A stretch of DNA of 64,000 nucleotides from Armatimonadota bacterium. GTDB taxonomy: Bacteria > Armatimonadota > Chthonomonadetes > Chthonomonadales > CAJBBX01. The position numbers were made by a program, and so were the translations under genes. Under the pieces are notes generated by a model, which was given only the letters and a program-made list of their open reading frames with translations, was not told where the DNA came from and made no database searches. The stretch covers positions 1-64,000 of the forward strand of contig JAPLCQ010000155.1 of assembly GCA_026392115.1 (NCBI GenBank), read 5' to 3'. Of the stretch, positions 48,920 through 58,340 are shown piece by piece. Position 1 is the first letter of the stretch, and every line of letters begins with the position of its first letter.

Positions 48920-49741
48920 ATGGCATCCAACGACGCAGGAGGAGAGGGAGCGGCGGCCCGCCGGGCTCCTGAGGGGCCCGGTTGGCTGGTGGTCGCCGCG
49001 ACGTTCGTCGGGGAGACATCGATCCTCGCAGGGCAGGCGGCCTGGTTGGCGATGCGCGGCAAGTTCAGCCTGCGCGAGACCATCCGGCAGATGGCCGCCA
49101 TGGGCGTCGACTCGATCCCCATCATCATGCTCACGTGCGCCGCCACGGGCTCGGTGCTGGCCTTCTACGTGGCCGACGTGCTGGTGCGGTTCGGTGGCGC
49201 CGGCTTCGTGGGCGGGATGATCGCCCTCTCGTTCCTGCTTGAGTTGGGACCCGTCCTCGCCGGCGTCATGGTGGCGGCCCGTAGCGGCGCCGCCGTGGCT
49301 GCCGAGATCGGCTCCATGGTTGTGACCGAGCAGATCGACGCCCTGCGCATGATGTCGGTGCCGCCGGTGCGCTATCTGGTTGCGCCCCGCGTGCTGGCCT
49401 GCATTCTCATGATGCCGATCTGCGGTCTCTTCGCCGATATGGCGGGTATCTTCGGTGGGCTCGTCATGGCCTCGACCCACGGCGTGACCCAGAGCGCCTT
49501 CATGGAGTCGATCCGCACCATGGCCACGCACGCGGACCTGATGAAAGGCCTTGCCAAGACGCTCTGGTTCGGCCTAACCATCGCCGTGGTGGCGTGCCAC
49601 CAGGGCCTCAATACGCAGCGCGGCGCCACCGGCGTAGGAGCCGCGACGACGCGGTCGGTGGTCCTCTGCGTGGTTTTCATCTTCGTGTCGGACTTCTTCC
49701 TGGCGCAGGTGCTGTCCGGCGCCTCGGCGTCCATGCGATGA
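48920..49741 (+). CDS. mlaE: MlaE-type ABC permease (YrbE family)
   Basis: 273 residues from the ATG at 48920; GGAG lies ~12 bases upstream, so the start is tentative. The MlaE fold is visible: an amphipathic N-terminus, GSVLAFYVADVLVRFGG, then FLLELGPVLAGVMVAARSGA and AAEIGSMVVTEQIDALRMM, the coupling segment conserved in the family. Five to six helices. It is the membrane part of the phospholipid transporter between the inner membrane and the outer membrane. mlaF overlaps by ATGA. Confidence 0.92.
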   Translation: MASNDAGGEGAAARRAPEGPGWLVVAATFVGETSILAGQAAWLAMRGKFSLRETIRQMAAMGVDSIPIIMLTCAATGSVLAFYVADVLVRFGGAGFVGGMIALSFLLELGPVLAGVMVAARSGAAVAAEIGSMVVTEQIDALRMMSVPPVRYLVAPRVLACILMMPICGLFADMAGIFGGLVMASTHGVTQSAFMESIRTMATHADLMKGLAKTLWFGLTIAVVACHQGLNTQRGATGVGAATTRSVVLCVVFIFVSDFFLAQVLSGASASMR

Positions 49742-50463
49742 GTGAACTGCGTGTGGCGGGCCTCTCATACTCCGTTGTGGACAGGCTGATCCTCAAAGGG
49801 GTCGATCTGGAGGTGCGGCAGGGCGAGATCCTCGCAGTCATGGGGATGTCGGGTAGCGGCAAGACCACATTGTTGAGGTGCATCGCCGGGCTCATCAAGC
49901 CCTCGCAGGGGAGCATTACGGTGGACGGCGAGGACATCGTACCCATGACCGAGACCCAACTCAACCGGGTACGGCTTCGCATCGGCCTGGTGTTCCAGTA
50001 CGCCGCGCTGTTCGACTCGCTGACGGTGCGGGAGAACGTGGGATTTGGGCCGCTGCAGCACCGGACGAAGACGCCTGCGGCCGTGGCGGAACTCGTGACC
50101 TCGCTCCTGGCCGACGTGGGGATGCCGGGGACGGAGGGCATGCTGCCCGCCGAGTTGTCCGGCGGTATGCGTAAGCGGGTAGGCTTAGCTCGCGCGCTCG
50201 CAAACGAACCGGGGTTGCTGCTGTACGACGAGCCGACGAGTGGGCTGGATCCGGTGATCGCCAGGACGATCGACGACCTGATCGTTGAGACGCGGGACCA
50301 GCGCGGCGTCACATCGGTGGTGGTATCGCACGATATCCCGTCCATTTTCCGTATAGCGGACCGTGTGGCGATGATAGATCAGGGCGTCATCGTCGAAACC
50401 GGAACCCCGACCGAACTTCGGCGTTCATCAGATAGCCGTGTGCGTGCGTTTGTCGATGCGTGA
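49738..50463 (+). CDS. mlaF: MlaF-type ABC ATPase
   Basis: 241 residues from the ATG overlapping the mlaE stop; the frame is open to 49594 but that is inside mlaE. Walker A GMSGSGKTTLLRCIAGL, Q-loop FQYAALFDSLTVRENV (typical of MlaF/TtgA), signature ELSGGMRKRVGLARAL, Walker B LLLYDEPTSGLDPV and H-loop VSHDI are all present. It hydrolyses ATP to drive MlaE. MlaB is not encoded here, consistent with a minimal MlaEFD system. Confidence 0.95.
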   Translation: MSELRVAGLSYSVVDRLILKGVDLEVRQGEILAVMGMSGSGKTTLLRCIAGLIKPSQGSITVDGEDIVPMTETQLNRVRLRIGLVFQYAALFDSLTVRENVGFGPLQHRTKTPAAVAELVTSLLADVGMPGTEGMLPAELSGGMRKRVGLARALANEPGLLLYDEPTSGLDPVIARTIDDLIVETRDQRGVTSVVVSHDIPSIFRIADRVAMIDQGVIVETGTPTELRRSSDSRVRAFVDA

Positions 50464-50498
50464 GCCGGTGTTGACCGGCTGGATCAGGTGGTAGGGCG

Positions 50499-51947
50499 AT
50501 GCGATCGAACAGTGCAGCCAAGGTTGGCGTGGTCATCATCATGGCGGCCGTCGTGCTCGTGGGCTCCTGGGCCTACCTGTCGCGCATGGAGTTCGGCACC
50601 TACACGATCCATGTCCTCTTCACCAATGCGCAGGGCATCTACGCCGGCACTCCGGCCCGCATGAGCGGCGTGGTCGTCGGAAGCGTGGCGAACGTGGACC
50701 TGAAACCGGGCTCTCTGCAGCCTATCATCGACTTGCGCATACAGGGCCGCCGCAGCGTGCCCGAGGACTCGCTGATCAGGATATCGTCGGGCTTGCTTGT
50801 CGCAAACCCGGTCGTTGAGATCGTGCCCGGCCGCTCCAAGGTGATGCTGAAGCCCAATGCAGTCTGCAAGGGTGACGAGACCGGCTCCGTGCTGGCCCAG
50901 TTCTCGCCGGACCTGGACCGCGGCATGAAGGCGATGGCCGACTCCATGGAGGCCGTAAAGGGGCTGATGCCCCGCGTTGCCCAGACCATGGATCGAGTAG
51001 ATGGTATACTCTCTCCCGCCGCCGGGACCATGCGCAACTTTGAGCGCGTGTCTGCCCGCGCGGTGCAGCTTGCGGACAACCGGAGGATCGACAAGACCCT
51101 GAATTCCGTCTTGCAGGACATGGAGGCGATCACCCATTCGGCACGTAGCGCGACCTCTACGCTGGGAACCGAACTGACGGCGATGGCCAAGCGGAACGGC
51201 GGCCGGGTCGATGACCTGATGAGCGAGGCGTTCGATCTTCTGCAGAAGCTGACCGAGACCATGGACGCGGCAAAGAACGTGGTGACGCGGTTGGCCGATC
51301 AGTTGGGCGACCCGCGCTTGCAGCAGTCCCTGCAGGAGACGGTTGAGTTGGCCCGGACGACGCTGGCGCGGTTCCACCAGATCGCCAGCGATATCCACCA
51401 GTTGTCGGGCGATCCCGCGGTGCAGTCCGATCTGCGCAGCACGCTGTCGAATCTGGAGCAGGCGAGCGCGACCGGCCAGAAGCTGGCCGACGACGTATCG
51501 CGTATGGTCTCGAGGCTGAACCTGCCGACCGGCGCGCCGAAGTTCGGTATCGGCCAGCCGTCGCTGTCGATAGATTTCGCGTCGCGGGGCGACCCGCCGC
51601 ACTTCCGGTCAGATGTGGGCGTTCGCTTCCCGCTTGGAAAGCAGAACGCCCTGCATCTTGGCTTCTATGACTTTGCCGAGAAGAACCGGCTGACCGCGCA
51701 GTACGAGACGACGGTGCAGGGCTTCGGCGCGTTGCGCTACGGCCTCTACGCCGGGAAGCTGGGGAACGGCGCGGACATCAAGTTGGGCCAAACAACGACG
51801 CTGTCGCTGGATGCTTTTGACCCGAACAGGCTGCAGGTGGATGCTCGAGCGCTGGTGCGCATGAACGAGGATTTCTCGCTGTGGCTGGGCGCAGACAACA
51901 TATTCAAGCGCACCACCCCCCTGGTTGGGGTCCGGCTGCGACGATAA
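50499..51947 (+). CDS. mlaD: MlaD-like MCE protein with long helix and C-terminal beta-barrel-like domain
   Basis: 482 residues. One membrane helix (~8-27) precedes the MCE domain (~33-112: VLFTNAQGIYAGTPARMSGV, VGSVANVDL, VPEDSLIRISSGLL). Residues ~120-345 are helical and Asp/Leu/Gln-rich, as a coiled tunnel would be. From ~354 to the end the sequence alternates polar and hydrophobic strands (LSIDFASRGD, VGVRFPLGKQNALHLGFYDF, LDAFDPNRLQVDARALVRM, SLWLGADNIF), as in an outer-membrane beta-barrel. E. coli MlaD is 183 residues and lacks both additions. The same layout was reported for Veillonella MlaD, thought to bridge inner and outer membrane. It likely carries phospholipid across the envelope. 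Confidence 0.85.
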   Translation: MRSNSAAKVGVVIIMAAVVLVGSWAYLSRMEFGTYTIHVLFTNAQGIYAGTPARMSGVVVGSVANVDLKPGSLQPIIDLRIQGRRSVPEDSLIRISSGLLVANPVVEIVPGRSKVMLKPNAVCKGDETGSVLAQFSPDLDRGMKAMADSMEAVKGLMPRVAQTMDRVDGILSPAAGTMRNFERVSARAVQLADNRRIDKTLNSVLQDMEAITHSARSATSTLGTELTAMAKRNGGRVDDLMSEAFDLLQKLTETMDAAKNVVTRLADQLGDPRLQQSLQETVELARTTLARFHQIASDIHQLSGDPAVQSDLRSTLSNLEQASATGQKLADDVSRMVSRLNLPTGAPKFGIGQPSLSIDFASRGDPPHFRSDVGVRFPLGKQNALHLGFYDFAEKNRLTAQYETTVQGFGALRYGLYAGKLGNGADIKLGQTTTLSLDAFDPNRLQVDARALVRMNEDFSLWLGADNIFKRTTPLVGVRLRR

Positions 51948-51960
51948 GGGAGCTAACTGG

Positions 51961-52500
51961 ATGAAGATCATCTTGCAGCGGGACATCCCCAAGGTGGGCA
52001 AGAACGGCGAGATCGTGAACGTGGCCGACGGCTATGCGCGCAACTACCTCTTCCCCCGCCAGTACGCCGTGGCCGCGGCCGGCGGAGCGCTTCGCGCCCT
52101 CCAGACCCGTCTGGCGCTTGAGAAAACCCGCGACGACCGTCAGCTCGACGCCGCCAAGGCCGGCGCCTCCAAGCTCGAGGGCAAGAGCCTGACGATCATC
52201 GCCAAGGCCGGGGCCGGCACCAAGCTGTACGGCTCCATCACGGCGCAGGACATCACCGACCGCGTGAAGTCCGATCTGGGCGTCACCGTGTACAAGCGCC
52301 GCGTGGGCCTGGCCGATCCGATTCGCTCGCTCGGCGCCTACAGCGTCCCCGTGCGCCTGCACTCCGACGTGACCGTCTCTATCAAGGTGGACGTGGTCAC
52401 TGAGGAGGAACTTGCCCGCCGCAAGGTCGCGGAGGCAAAGGCGCAGGCAGAGGCCGCCGCCGCGGCAGCAGCAGCGGCCGCCGCAGCAGTCGCCGAGTAG
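51961..52500 (+). CDS. rplI: 50S ribosomal protein bL9 with Ala-rich tail
   Basis: 179 residues from the ATG at 51961 with GGGAG eight bases upstream. N-terminal RNA-binding domain: IILQRDIPKVGKNGEIVNVA and GYARNYLFPRQYAV. Long central helix, then C-terminal domain KLYGSITAQDITDRV, LADPIRSLGAYSVPVRLHSD. The family is usually ~150 residues; the last ~28 residues here (EELARRKVAEAKAQAEAA then a run of alanines ending VAE) are an added helix. It binds 23S rRNA and helps keep the frame. The gene is five bases or so from mlaD's stop and unlike usual rpsF-ssb-rpsR context. Confidence 0.95.
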   Translation: MKIILQRDIPKVGKNGEIVNVADGYARNYLFPRQYAVAAAGGALRALQTRLALEKTRDDRQLDAAKAGASKLEGKSLTIIAKAGAGTKLYGSITAQDITDRVKSDLGVTVYKRRVGLADPIRSLGAYSVPVRLHSDVTVSIKVDVVTEEELARRKVAEAKAQAEAAAAAAAAAAAAVAE

Positions 52501-52509
52501 GAGAGCGCT

Positions 52510-52540
52510 CCGGCGCCCCTTCCGCGTGGAGGGGCGCCGG
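52510..52540 (+). terminator. Hairpin after rplI
   Basis: CCGGCGCCCCT (52510-52520) and AGGGGCGCCGG (52530-52540) are a perfect 11-base stem with a 9-base loop, followed by TTCTGCGTTC. A likely terminator or attenuator between rplI and dnaB, which starts 23 bases later. Confidence 0.7.
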
Positions 52541-52563
52541 TTCTGCGTTCACCGGTCCAACCG

Positions 52564-53970
52564 ATGGCAGATCGCCCCCTGTACGACCGCATCCCACCTC
52601 AAAGCCTTGAGATGGAGCAGGCGTTGCTCTGCTCCATGCTGGTGGAGCGGCCTGCCATCGAGAAGGCGGTCGATTCCGTACAACCGGACGATTTCTACCG
52701 CGACGCGCACCGCGTTATCTACGAGGCCATCACGGCCCTCTACAGCCGCGACGAGCCCGTCGACCTCCTGACCCTCCAAGAGCAGCTCCGATCCGTCAGC
52801 AGCCTGGAGCGTATCGGCGGCGCGCCCTACCTGATAGAGCTCACCGACGCGGTGCCTACCGCGGCCAACGTGGAGCACTACGCCCGCGTCGTACAGGAGA
52901 AAGCCCTCCTTCGCCGGCTCATTGATGCGGCCAATCAGGTCAACGGCCTGGCCCACAGCGAGTACGACACCATCGACGAGGTGGTGGATCAGGCCGAACG
53001 TGCCGTGTTCGCCGTGGCCCAGAGGCGCTCCACCAGCTACTTCACGCCGATGAAGGACCTGGTGTGGACCGTGTTCGACCAGGTCGAGGCGCGCTCCAAC
53101 AGCACCGAGCCCGTCATCGGTGTGGCAACCCCTTTCGACAAGCTGAACTACATGACCGCCGGGCTGCAGCCGTCGGACCTGATCATCATCGCCGCCAGAC
53201 CTTCCATGGGCAAGACCTCTCTGGCCCTGGGCATGGCCCAGGAGGCGGCCATCCGTTCGGGCCTTCCCGTGGCCATTTTCAGCCTCGAGATGGCCAAGGA
53301 GCAGCTCTGCCTTCGCGTGCTCTGTTCCGAGGCCGAGGTCGATGCCCACCGCCTCCGGACGGGTTCCATCGACACCTCGGGATGGCAGCGAGTGGGCGAG
53401 ACCTGCAATGTGCTCTCGTCCGCGCCGATCTTTATCGATGACTCCACCGACTGCTCGGTGCTGGAGATGCGCTCCCGTTGCCGCCGCCTCAAGGCAGAGC
53501 AGCGCGGTCTGGGTTTGGTGTTGGTGGACTACCTCCAGCTGATGCGCGGTCACCGCAACAACGACAACCGGGTGCAGGAGATCACCGACATCGCCCGCGG
53601 ACTGAAGAGCCTTGCCCGCGAGCTCCAGGTGCCGGTCGTAGCCCTCTCCCAGCTCTCCCGGGCCGTTGAGAGCCGCCCGGACAAGCATCCCATGCTCTCG
53701 GACTTGCGCGAATCGGGAAGTATCGAGGCCGAGGCCGACGTGGTGATCTTCATCTATCGCGAGGCCTACTACCAGCGTAAGGAGTTGGGCGCCTCGGGCG
53801 GGCCGCCTGACGCCAACGCGGACTCCGGCGCCTCCGGCGATCAGATGGAAGAGACCGAACTGATCATCGCCAAGCACCGAAATGGCCCCACGGGCGTCGT
53901 GAAGGTCGGTTTCCTCCCGCGGTTCGCCCAGTTCAGGAACCTCGATCGCGGCTACGACGACCAGGTGTAG
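52564..53970 (+). CDS. dnaB: Replicative DNA helicase DnaB
   Basis: 468 residues. N-terminal primase-interacting domain: PPQSLEMEQALLCSMLV, DDFYRDAHRVIYEAI. RecA-like core: Walker A AARPSMGKTSLAL, then SLEMAKEQL and LVLVDYLQLMRG (Walker B), motif VALSQLSRAVESRPDKHPML and DLRESGSIEAEADVVIFIYR, and the C-terminal IIAKHRNGPTGVV. No intein. A ring helicase for chromosome replication. The gene order rplI-dnaB is ancient and common. Confidence 0.97.
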   Translation: MADRPLYDRIPPQSLEMEQALLCSMLVERPAIEKAVDSVQPDDFYRDAHRVIYEAITALYSRDEPVDLLTLQEQLRSVSSLERIGGAPYLIELTDAVPTAANVEHYARVVQEKALLRRLIDAANQVNGLAHSEYDTIDEVVDQAERAVFAVAQRRSTSYFTPMKDLVWTVFDQVEARSNSTEPVIGVATPFDKLNYMTAGLQPSDLIIIAARPSMGKTSLALGMAQEAAIRSGLPVAIFSLEMAKEQLCLRVLCSEAEVDAHRLRTGSIDTSGWQRVGETCNVLSSAPIFIDDSTDCSVLEMRSRCRRLKAEQRGLGLVLVDYLQLMRGHRNNDNRVQEITDIARGLKSLARELQVPVVALSQLSRAVESRPDKHPMLSDLRESGSIEAEADVVIFIYREAYYQRKELGASGGPPDANADSGASGDQMEETELIIAKHRNGPTGVVKVGFLPRFAQFRNLDRGYDDQV

Positions 53971-54030
53971 CTTCGTGCGCGCGGCGCTGCCTCTGCGCCC
54001 GGTAGCTGAAGCCGCGGAAAGGACAAGGCT

Positions 54031-55323
54031 GTGCAGATTCTGATCGTAGGCGGTGGCGGCCGTGAGCACGCCCTGGCTTGGAAGCTCTCCCAGAGCCCGC
54101 GGGCCAAGAAGATCTACTGCGCACCCGGCAACGCCGGCATTTCGCGCATCGCCGAGTGCATCAACCTGAAGCCTTCAGATCTCTCCGGCCTGGCCAACTT
54201 TGCCGAGAGCCAGCGCATCGACCTCACCGTGGTCGGCCCCGAGGCGCCCCTGGCGGCAGGCATTGCGGACAGGTTCGAGGCGCGCGGCCTGCCGATTTTT
54301 GGGCCGTCGACTGATCCCGCCCGGATCGAAGGCAGCAAGGCCTTCGCCAAGGAGATCATGGTTCGATACGGCATCCCCACCGGGGAGTTCCGTGTGGCGA
54401 CAGGCATTGACGAGGCCCACGCCCATGTGCGCGACCATTTTGCCTCGGAGCTAGGCCAGGCGGGCGCCGTCATCAAGGCCGACGGACTCGCCGCGGGCAA
54501 GGGCGTGATCGTGGTGGACACCCAGGAGGAGGCGCACGCCGCAGTGGACCAGATTATGCGTGACCGCGAGTTCGGCACTGCCGGCGACACGCTGCTGGTC
54601 GAGGAGCGGCTGACGGGCCAAGAGGTGAGCATCATGGCCTTCACGGACGGCGAGCATCTGGTGGCGATGCCGCCGTCGCAGGATCACAAGCGCGCACTGG
54701 ACGGCGATCAGGGCCCCAACACGGGCGGCATGGGCGCCTACTCGCCCGTGCCCGTGGCGCCGCCCGAGCTTGTCGACGAGGTCGTGCACCAGGTTCTGGC
54801 GCCGGCCGTCCGCGCCATCCGCGATCTCGGCATTCCGTATAAGGGAGTGCTCTACGCGGGCATGATGCTCACGCCTGCGGGCTTGCGTACGCTGGAGTTC
54901 AACAGCCGCTTCGTCGACCCCGAGACCCAGGTCGTGCTGCCCTTGCTGGAGACGGACCTGCTCGACCTGCTGGAGAGCGCGGTCAATTGCTGCCTGGATG
55001 AAGCGCCCGTGCGCTGGTCCAGCCAGTCTGCCGTGAATGTCGTGGCCGCCAGCGGTGGCTATCCCGGCGCCTACCAGTCCGGCAAGCCGATCTCCGGGCT
55101 CGACCGTGCGGCGCAGGCGCCGGGCAGCATCGTCCTCCACGCCGGGACGCGAGATGAGGGTGGCCAGGTCCTGACGGACGGCGGGCGGGTCCTCAGTGTT
55201 ACGGCTCTGGGCCGTGACTTCGCCGAGGCCCAGAAGCGCGCCTACGAGGCCATGGGCTGTATCTCGTTCGAGGGCATGCACGTCCGGTCGGACATCGGCG
55301 CGCGGGCCATCGCCGGAGGCTAG
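54031..55323 (+). CDS. purD: Phosphoribosylamine-glycine ligase
   Basis: 430 residues from the GTG at 54031. ATP-grasp enzyme: ILIVGGGGREHALAWKL at the N-terminus, VVGPEAPLAAGIADRF, KADGLAAGKGVIVVDTQEEA, EERLTGQEVSIMAFTDGEH and LEFNSRFVDPETQVVLPLL (metal-binding Glu/Asn). It forms GAR in purine synthesis. The typical FNxRFGDPE motif is here FNSRFVDPE. Its stop TAG overlaps that of addA on the opposite strand via CTAG (55320-55323). Confidence 0.96.
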   Translation: MQILIVGGGGREHALAWKLSQSPRAKKIYCAPGNAGISRIAECINLKPSDLSGLANFAESQRIDLTVVGPEAPLAAGIADRFEARGLPIFGPSTDPARIEGSKAFAKEIMVRYGIPTGEFRVATGIDEAHAHVRDHFASELGQAGAVIKADGLAAGKGVIVVDTQEEAHAAVDQIMRDREFGTAGDTLLVEERLTGQEVSIMAFTDGEHLVAMPPSQDHKRALDGDQGPNTGGMGAYSPVPVAPPELVDEVVHQVLAPAVRAIRDLGIPYKGVLYAGMMLTPAGLRTLEFNSRFVDPETQVVLPLLETDLLDLLESAVNCCLDEAPVRWSSQSAVNVVAASGGYPGAYQSGKPISGLDRAAQAPGSIVLHAGTRDEGGQVLTDGGRVLSVTALGRDFAEAQKRAYEAMGCISFEGMHVRSDIGARAIAGG

Positions 55324-58300
55324 CCCGGGCCGTCTGCCGCCACATCCACCACGTCGCCGGTCCCGATGTAAAGAAGCGCGCCGCTGATGGACGTCCGAGG
55401 CAGTGCGAGCATGGCCGCCAGCGCGGCCATGTACGTGCGCACCTGCGCCCGCTCATCCTCGGCGGCGGTCCCGCCCGGGCCCTCGCCCGTCTTGTAATCC
55501 ACCACACGCGCCCGCACGGCCCGTCCAGCCTCGGTGAGCAGAGCCACATGGTCGAACCGGCCCCGTACCGTGCCCCCCGGGGTAACCGCCACGAAGTCGC
55601 GCTCGGACCAGGTCTCCACCATCTGGCCGGGGCCGCACTCGTAGGGCCAGAGGGCCGCGCCCAGCTTCGGTTGCGCCAGGGCGCGGACCGCCTGTTGAGC
55701 CGCTGCGGCGATCAGCGCGTGCGGCAGTGTGGGCTCCATCAGCATCGCCCGTGCTTCAACATTCCCGGGGGAGGAGCCCGACGCGCCGAGCCGCGTTGCC
55801 GCGGCGAAGCATGCGTGGAGCGCTAGTCCCTGCCGCTGCGCCTCGCCCGACGGCTTGAACGCGCCCGAGGCGCTGATCCAGTGCCCATCGCGTCGGGAGG
55901 GAGGGGCTTGGCGGCTTGGTTCCACGGAGCCGGAGGGACGCATCTGGATGCGTTCGGGGCACTCCCAGCCCGCTGGAGCGGCCGACGATGGGTCTGCGCG
56001 GAGGCTTTGCCACCATACCGGGTCGCCGCGCTCGTACGCCCGGCCAGGTCCGGCGCCGTCGGAGCCCAGTTGGGCAGCAACGATGCCCGTGAAGGTCGCC
56101 TTGCCCAGCGCCGCCTCGCCGCAGAACATGTGCAGCGCGTGTCGGGCCCGCGTCATCGCCACGTATAGCACCGCGAGGTTCTCGAGCATCTCCTGCCTCT
56201 GGGCCCGACCGGCTGCTTCGTCGAGGTCTGGATCGACCGATCGAAGCCCCGGGCTCGGGTGCATGAAGACGGCCTGTACAGGGTCCGTTGGGCTTTGCCG
56301 AACGGTCAGCACGCGCTGACTGCGGCCGCGCACGCTGCCGTCCAGGTCAGGCAGGGCGACCGCGTCAAACTCAAGGCCCTTGGCTCGATGGATCGTCATG
56401 ACCCGGACCTGGGCGGCGACCGTCTCCTCGGCTCGGGCGCCATCGATGTAGGTGACGAAAGCCCCGGGCCGCGGCCTGAAGGCTCGATCTAAGGCGTCGG
56501 CGGCGATGAGGAGCTGCGATAGTCTCCGACAACCTCGCGGTCCGGCGTAGGGCGCAAGCAGGGCCGCCATGGGCCGCAGGGAGCGCCCGTAGCCGTTGTC
56601 GAGGATCTGCCTGCGCAGACGCGTTGCCGCTGCCGCCACCTTGCCGCGCTGGACCTGCGGGTCGGGCGGCAAGCCCAGGTACTCGCCCAGAGGCGAGCGG
56701 GCCACATGGAAGGACGCCGCGGTGTGCCCCGGGTGGTCCGCCATGGTCAGCGCCGAGAGGATCAGCTCAACAGCGGGATCGTCCGTCAGCGCCGCGGCGC
56801 CTTCGGCTCCGGCTCCGACGCCGGCCGCCCGCAACGCATCGAGTACCTGCAACGCGGCTGCATTGGTCCGCGTGAGGACGCCGATCGAGGCATCGGGGCG
56901 CTTCAGGTGCAGGTGTCGCACCCAGTCCACGCATGCTTCCACGCGCGAGTTGCACTCTCCCTCGTCCTTTGGGCTCACCGTCAGCGCCACGTATCCGGGG
57001 ATATCCGTCTTGACGGCCTCGTGCCGCCCGAACTTCCGCGCCCACATCCCCAGATCTGTGCTGAACTCCGCCAGGGGGGCGGCGGTGTCGATCGTGCCGA
57101 AGACGGCGTTGACTGCGTCCAGCACCACCTGCGACGACCGGTAGCTGGTGTTGCGGGCCGCCACTTCGACGCCCGGGATCTGCTCCTCCAGTGTGTCGAA
57201 TATCTCGGCGCTGCCGCCCCGCCATCCGTAGACGGCCTGCTTCACGTCGCCGACGCAGAAGAGCGAGCCACCCGCGTCCGCGTCGAGGCAACGGTGGATG
57301 AACGGACTCAAGACGGCCCACTGAGCTGGGTCCGTGTCCTGGAACTCATCCAGCAGCATGTGTCGAATCCCGCGACCGGTGCGATGTTCGAGCAAATCGG
57401 GCCGCAGTTCGCCGGCGTTCTCCGACAGCAGCCGGGGCGCGTCGGTGAAGAGCATCACGCGCGCACGGGCCGCAAGGAGGGCGTACACCTCGTCGTAGCG
57501 GCGCAGAAGGTTGTACGTGGAACGCGTCTGCTCGATCCACTCGGCCCGTAGCGCACTGTGCGCGGCGTTGTCGATGACTGCGCAGGCGTCGAGCACATTT
57601 GGTGGTATGGGCTTCCGGCAATAGGCGCCGTTTGCGCGAGCATTCTGCAGCAACTTGTGTGATGTCGTTGCGGCCCAGTCCTTCGCATCGACATGGTCGG
57701 CCAACCTGGCCGTGCCATCCGCAACCTGCCTGCCCATGGGAGCCCTGTCGGCCGAGTCGCGCAACACGGCCACCGCGGTCGCCACGTCCTCGGGCGCCGG
57801 CGGTCGAGGCCCGGGGGCGGGCGTCCAGAGGCTCTCCGCCCGGCTATCCAGGAACACTTGGTGAAGCTCACTGACCACGGGCTCGATGGCGCCGACGACG
57901 TTCGCGCTCGCAGCGCCGCGCAGGATCGCACGGACGACCCCGTCGGTGTGGTCGTCGGGCGTGGTGAGGAGCCCGTCCAGCGCCATTCGCCGGACCGTCT
58001 GAACGCGTACGTCATCAGCGGCGGCCGGCGCGATCTCGTCGGGCAGGTCCAGTACGTCGCTCAACGACCGGCAGAGGCCGATCATGAAGCTGTCTATGGT
58101 GCTGATGTTCACGCGGTGTAGAGATCGGCAGAAGCCGGCCAGCCGCTGCAAGTCCTCCGGCGTATCCGCGGTCGCCAGCATGGAGAGCACACGATGCAGA
58201 ATCTCACCGGCGGCCTTGCGGGTGAACGTCGTGGCCAGGACGGCCTCCGGATCGGCGCCCTGCGCGAGCAGCTCGAGGTAGCGCGTGGTCAGGGCATAGG

Positions 58301-58340
58301 TCTTGCCGGATCCCGCTGATGCGCGGATAAGCGTCTTCAT
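55320..58340 (-). CDS. addA: AddA-like helicase-nuclease (UvrD family with PD-(D/E)XK domain)
   Basis: 1006 residues from the ATG at 58340 with GGAGG seven bases upstream and overlapping the addB stop (ATGA); the frame to 58541 is not supported. SF1 helicase motifs: Walker A ASAGSGKTYAL (7-17), LLDEFQDTDPAQW (motif II), DVKQAVYGWRGGS (motif III) and RVMTIHRAKGLEFDAVALPD (motif V). The C-terminal nuclease has RGRFDHVALL and VDYKTGEG with Asp948 and Lys950. AddA with AddB unwinds and resects broken DNA to start recombination. Shorter than B. subtilis AddA (~1230) but complete in domains. Confidence 0.88.
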   Translation of the reverse strand: MKTLIRASAGSGKTYALTTRYLELLAQGADPEAVLATTFTRKAAGEILHRVLSMLATADTPEDLQRLAGFCRSLHRVNISTIDSFMIGLCRSLSDVLDLPDEIAPAAADDVRVQTVRRMALDGLLTTPDDHTDGVVRAILRGAASANVVGAIEPVVSELHQVFLDSRAESLWTPAPGPRPPAPEDVATAVAVLRDSADRAPMGRQVADGTARLADHVDAKDWAATTSHKLLQNARANGAYCRKPIPPNVLDACAVIDNAAHSALRAEWIEQTRSTYNLLRRYDEVYALLAARARVMLFTDAPRLLSENAGELRPDLLEHRTGRGIRHMLLDEFQDTDPAQWAVLSPFIHRCLDADAGGSLFCVGDVKQAVYGWRGGSAEIFDTLEEQIPGVEVAARNTSYRSSQVVLDAVNAVFGTIDTAAPLAEFSTDLGMWARKFGRHEAVKTDIPGYVALTVSPKDEGECNSRVEACVDWVRHLHLKRPDASIGVLTRTNAAALQVLDALRAAGVGAGAEGAAALTDDPAVELILSALTMADHPGHTAASFHVARSPLGEYLGLPPDPQVQRGKVAAAATRLRRQILDNGYGRSLRPMAALLAPYAGPRGCRRLSQLLIAADALDRAFRPRPGAFVTYIDGARAEETVAAQVRVMTIHRAKGLEFDAVALPDLDGSVRGRSQRVLTVRQSPTDPVQAVFMHPSPGLRSVDPDLDEAAGRAQRQEMLENLAVLYVAMTRARHALHMFCGEAALGKATFTGIVAAQLGSDGAGPGRAYERGDPVWWQSLRADPSSAAPAGWECPERIQMRPSGSVEPSRQAPPSRRDGHWISASGAFKPSGEAQRQGLALHACFAAATRLGASGSSPGNVEARAMLMEPTLPHALIAAAAQQAVRALAQPKLGAALWPYECGPGQMVETWSERDFVAVTPGGTVRGRFDHVALLTEAGRAVRARVVDYKTGEGPGGTAAEDERAQVRTYMAALAAMLALPRTSISGALLYIGTGDVVDVAADGPG

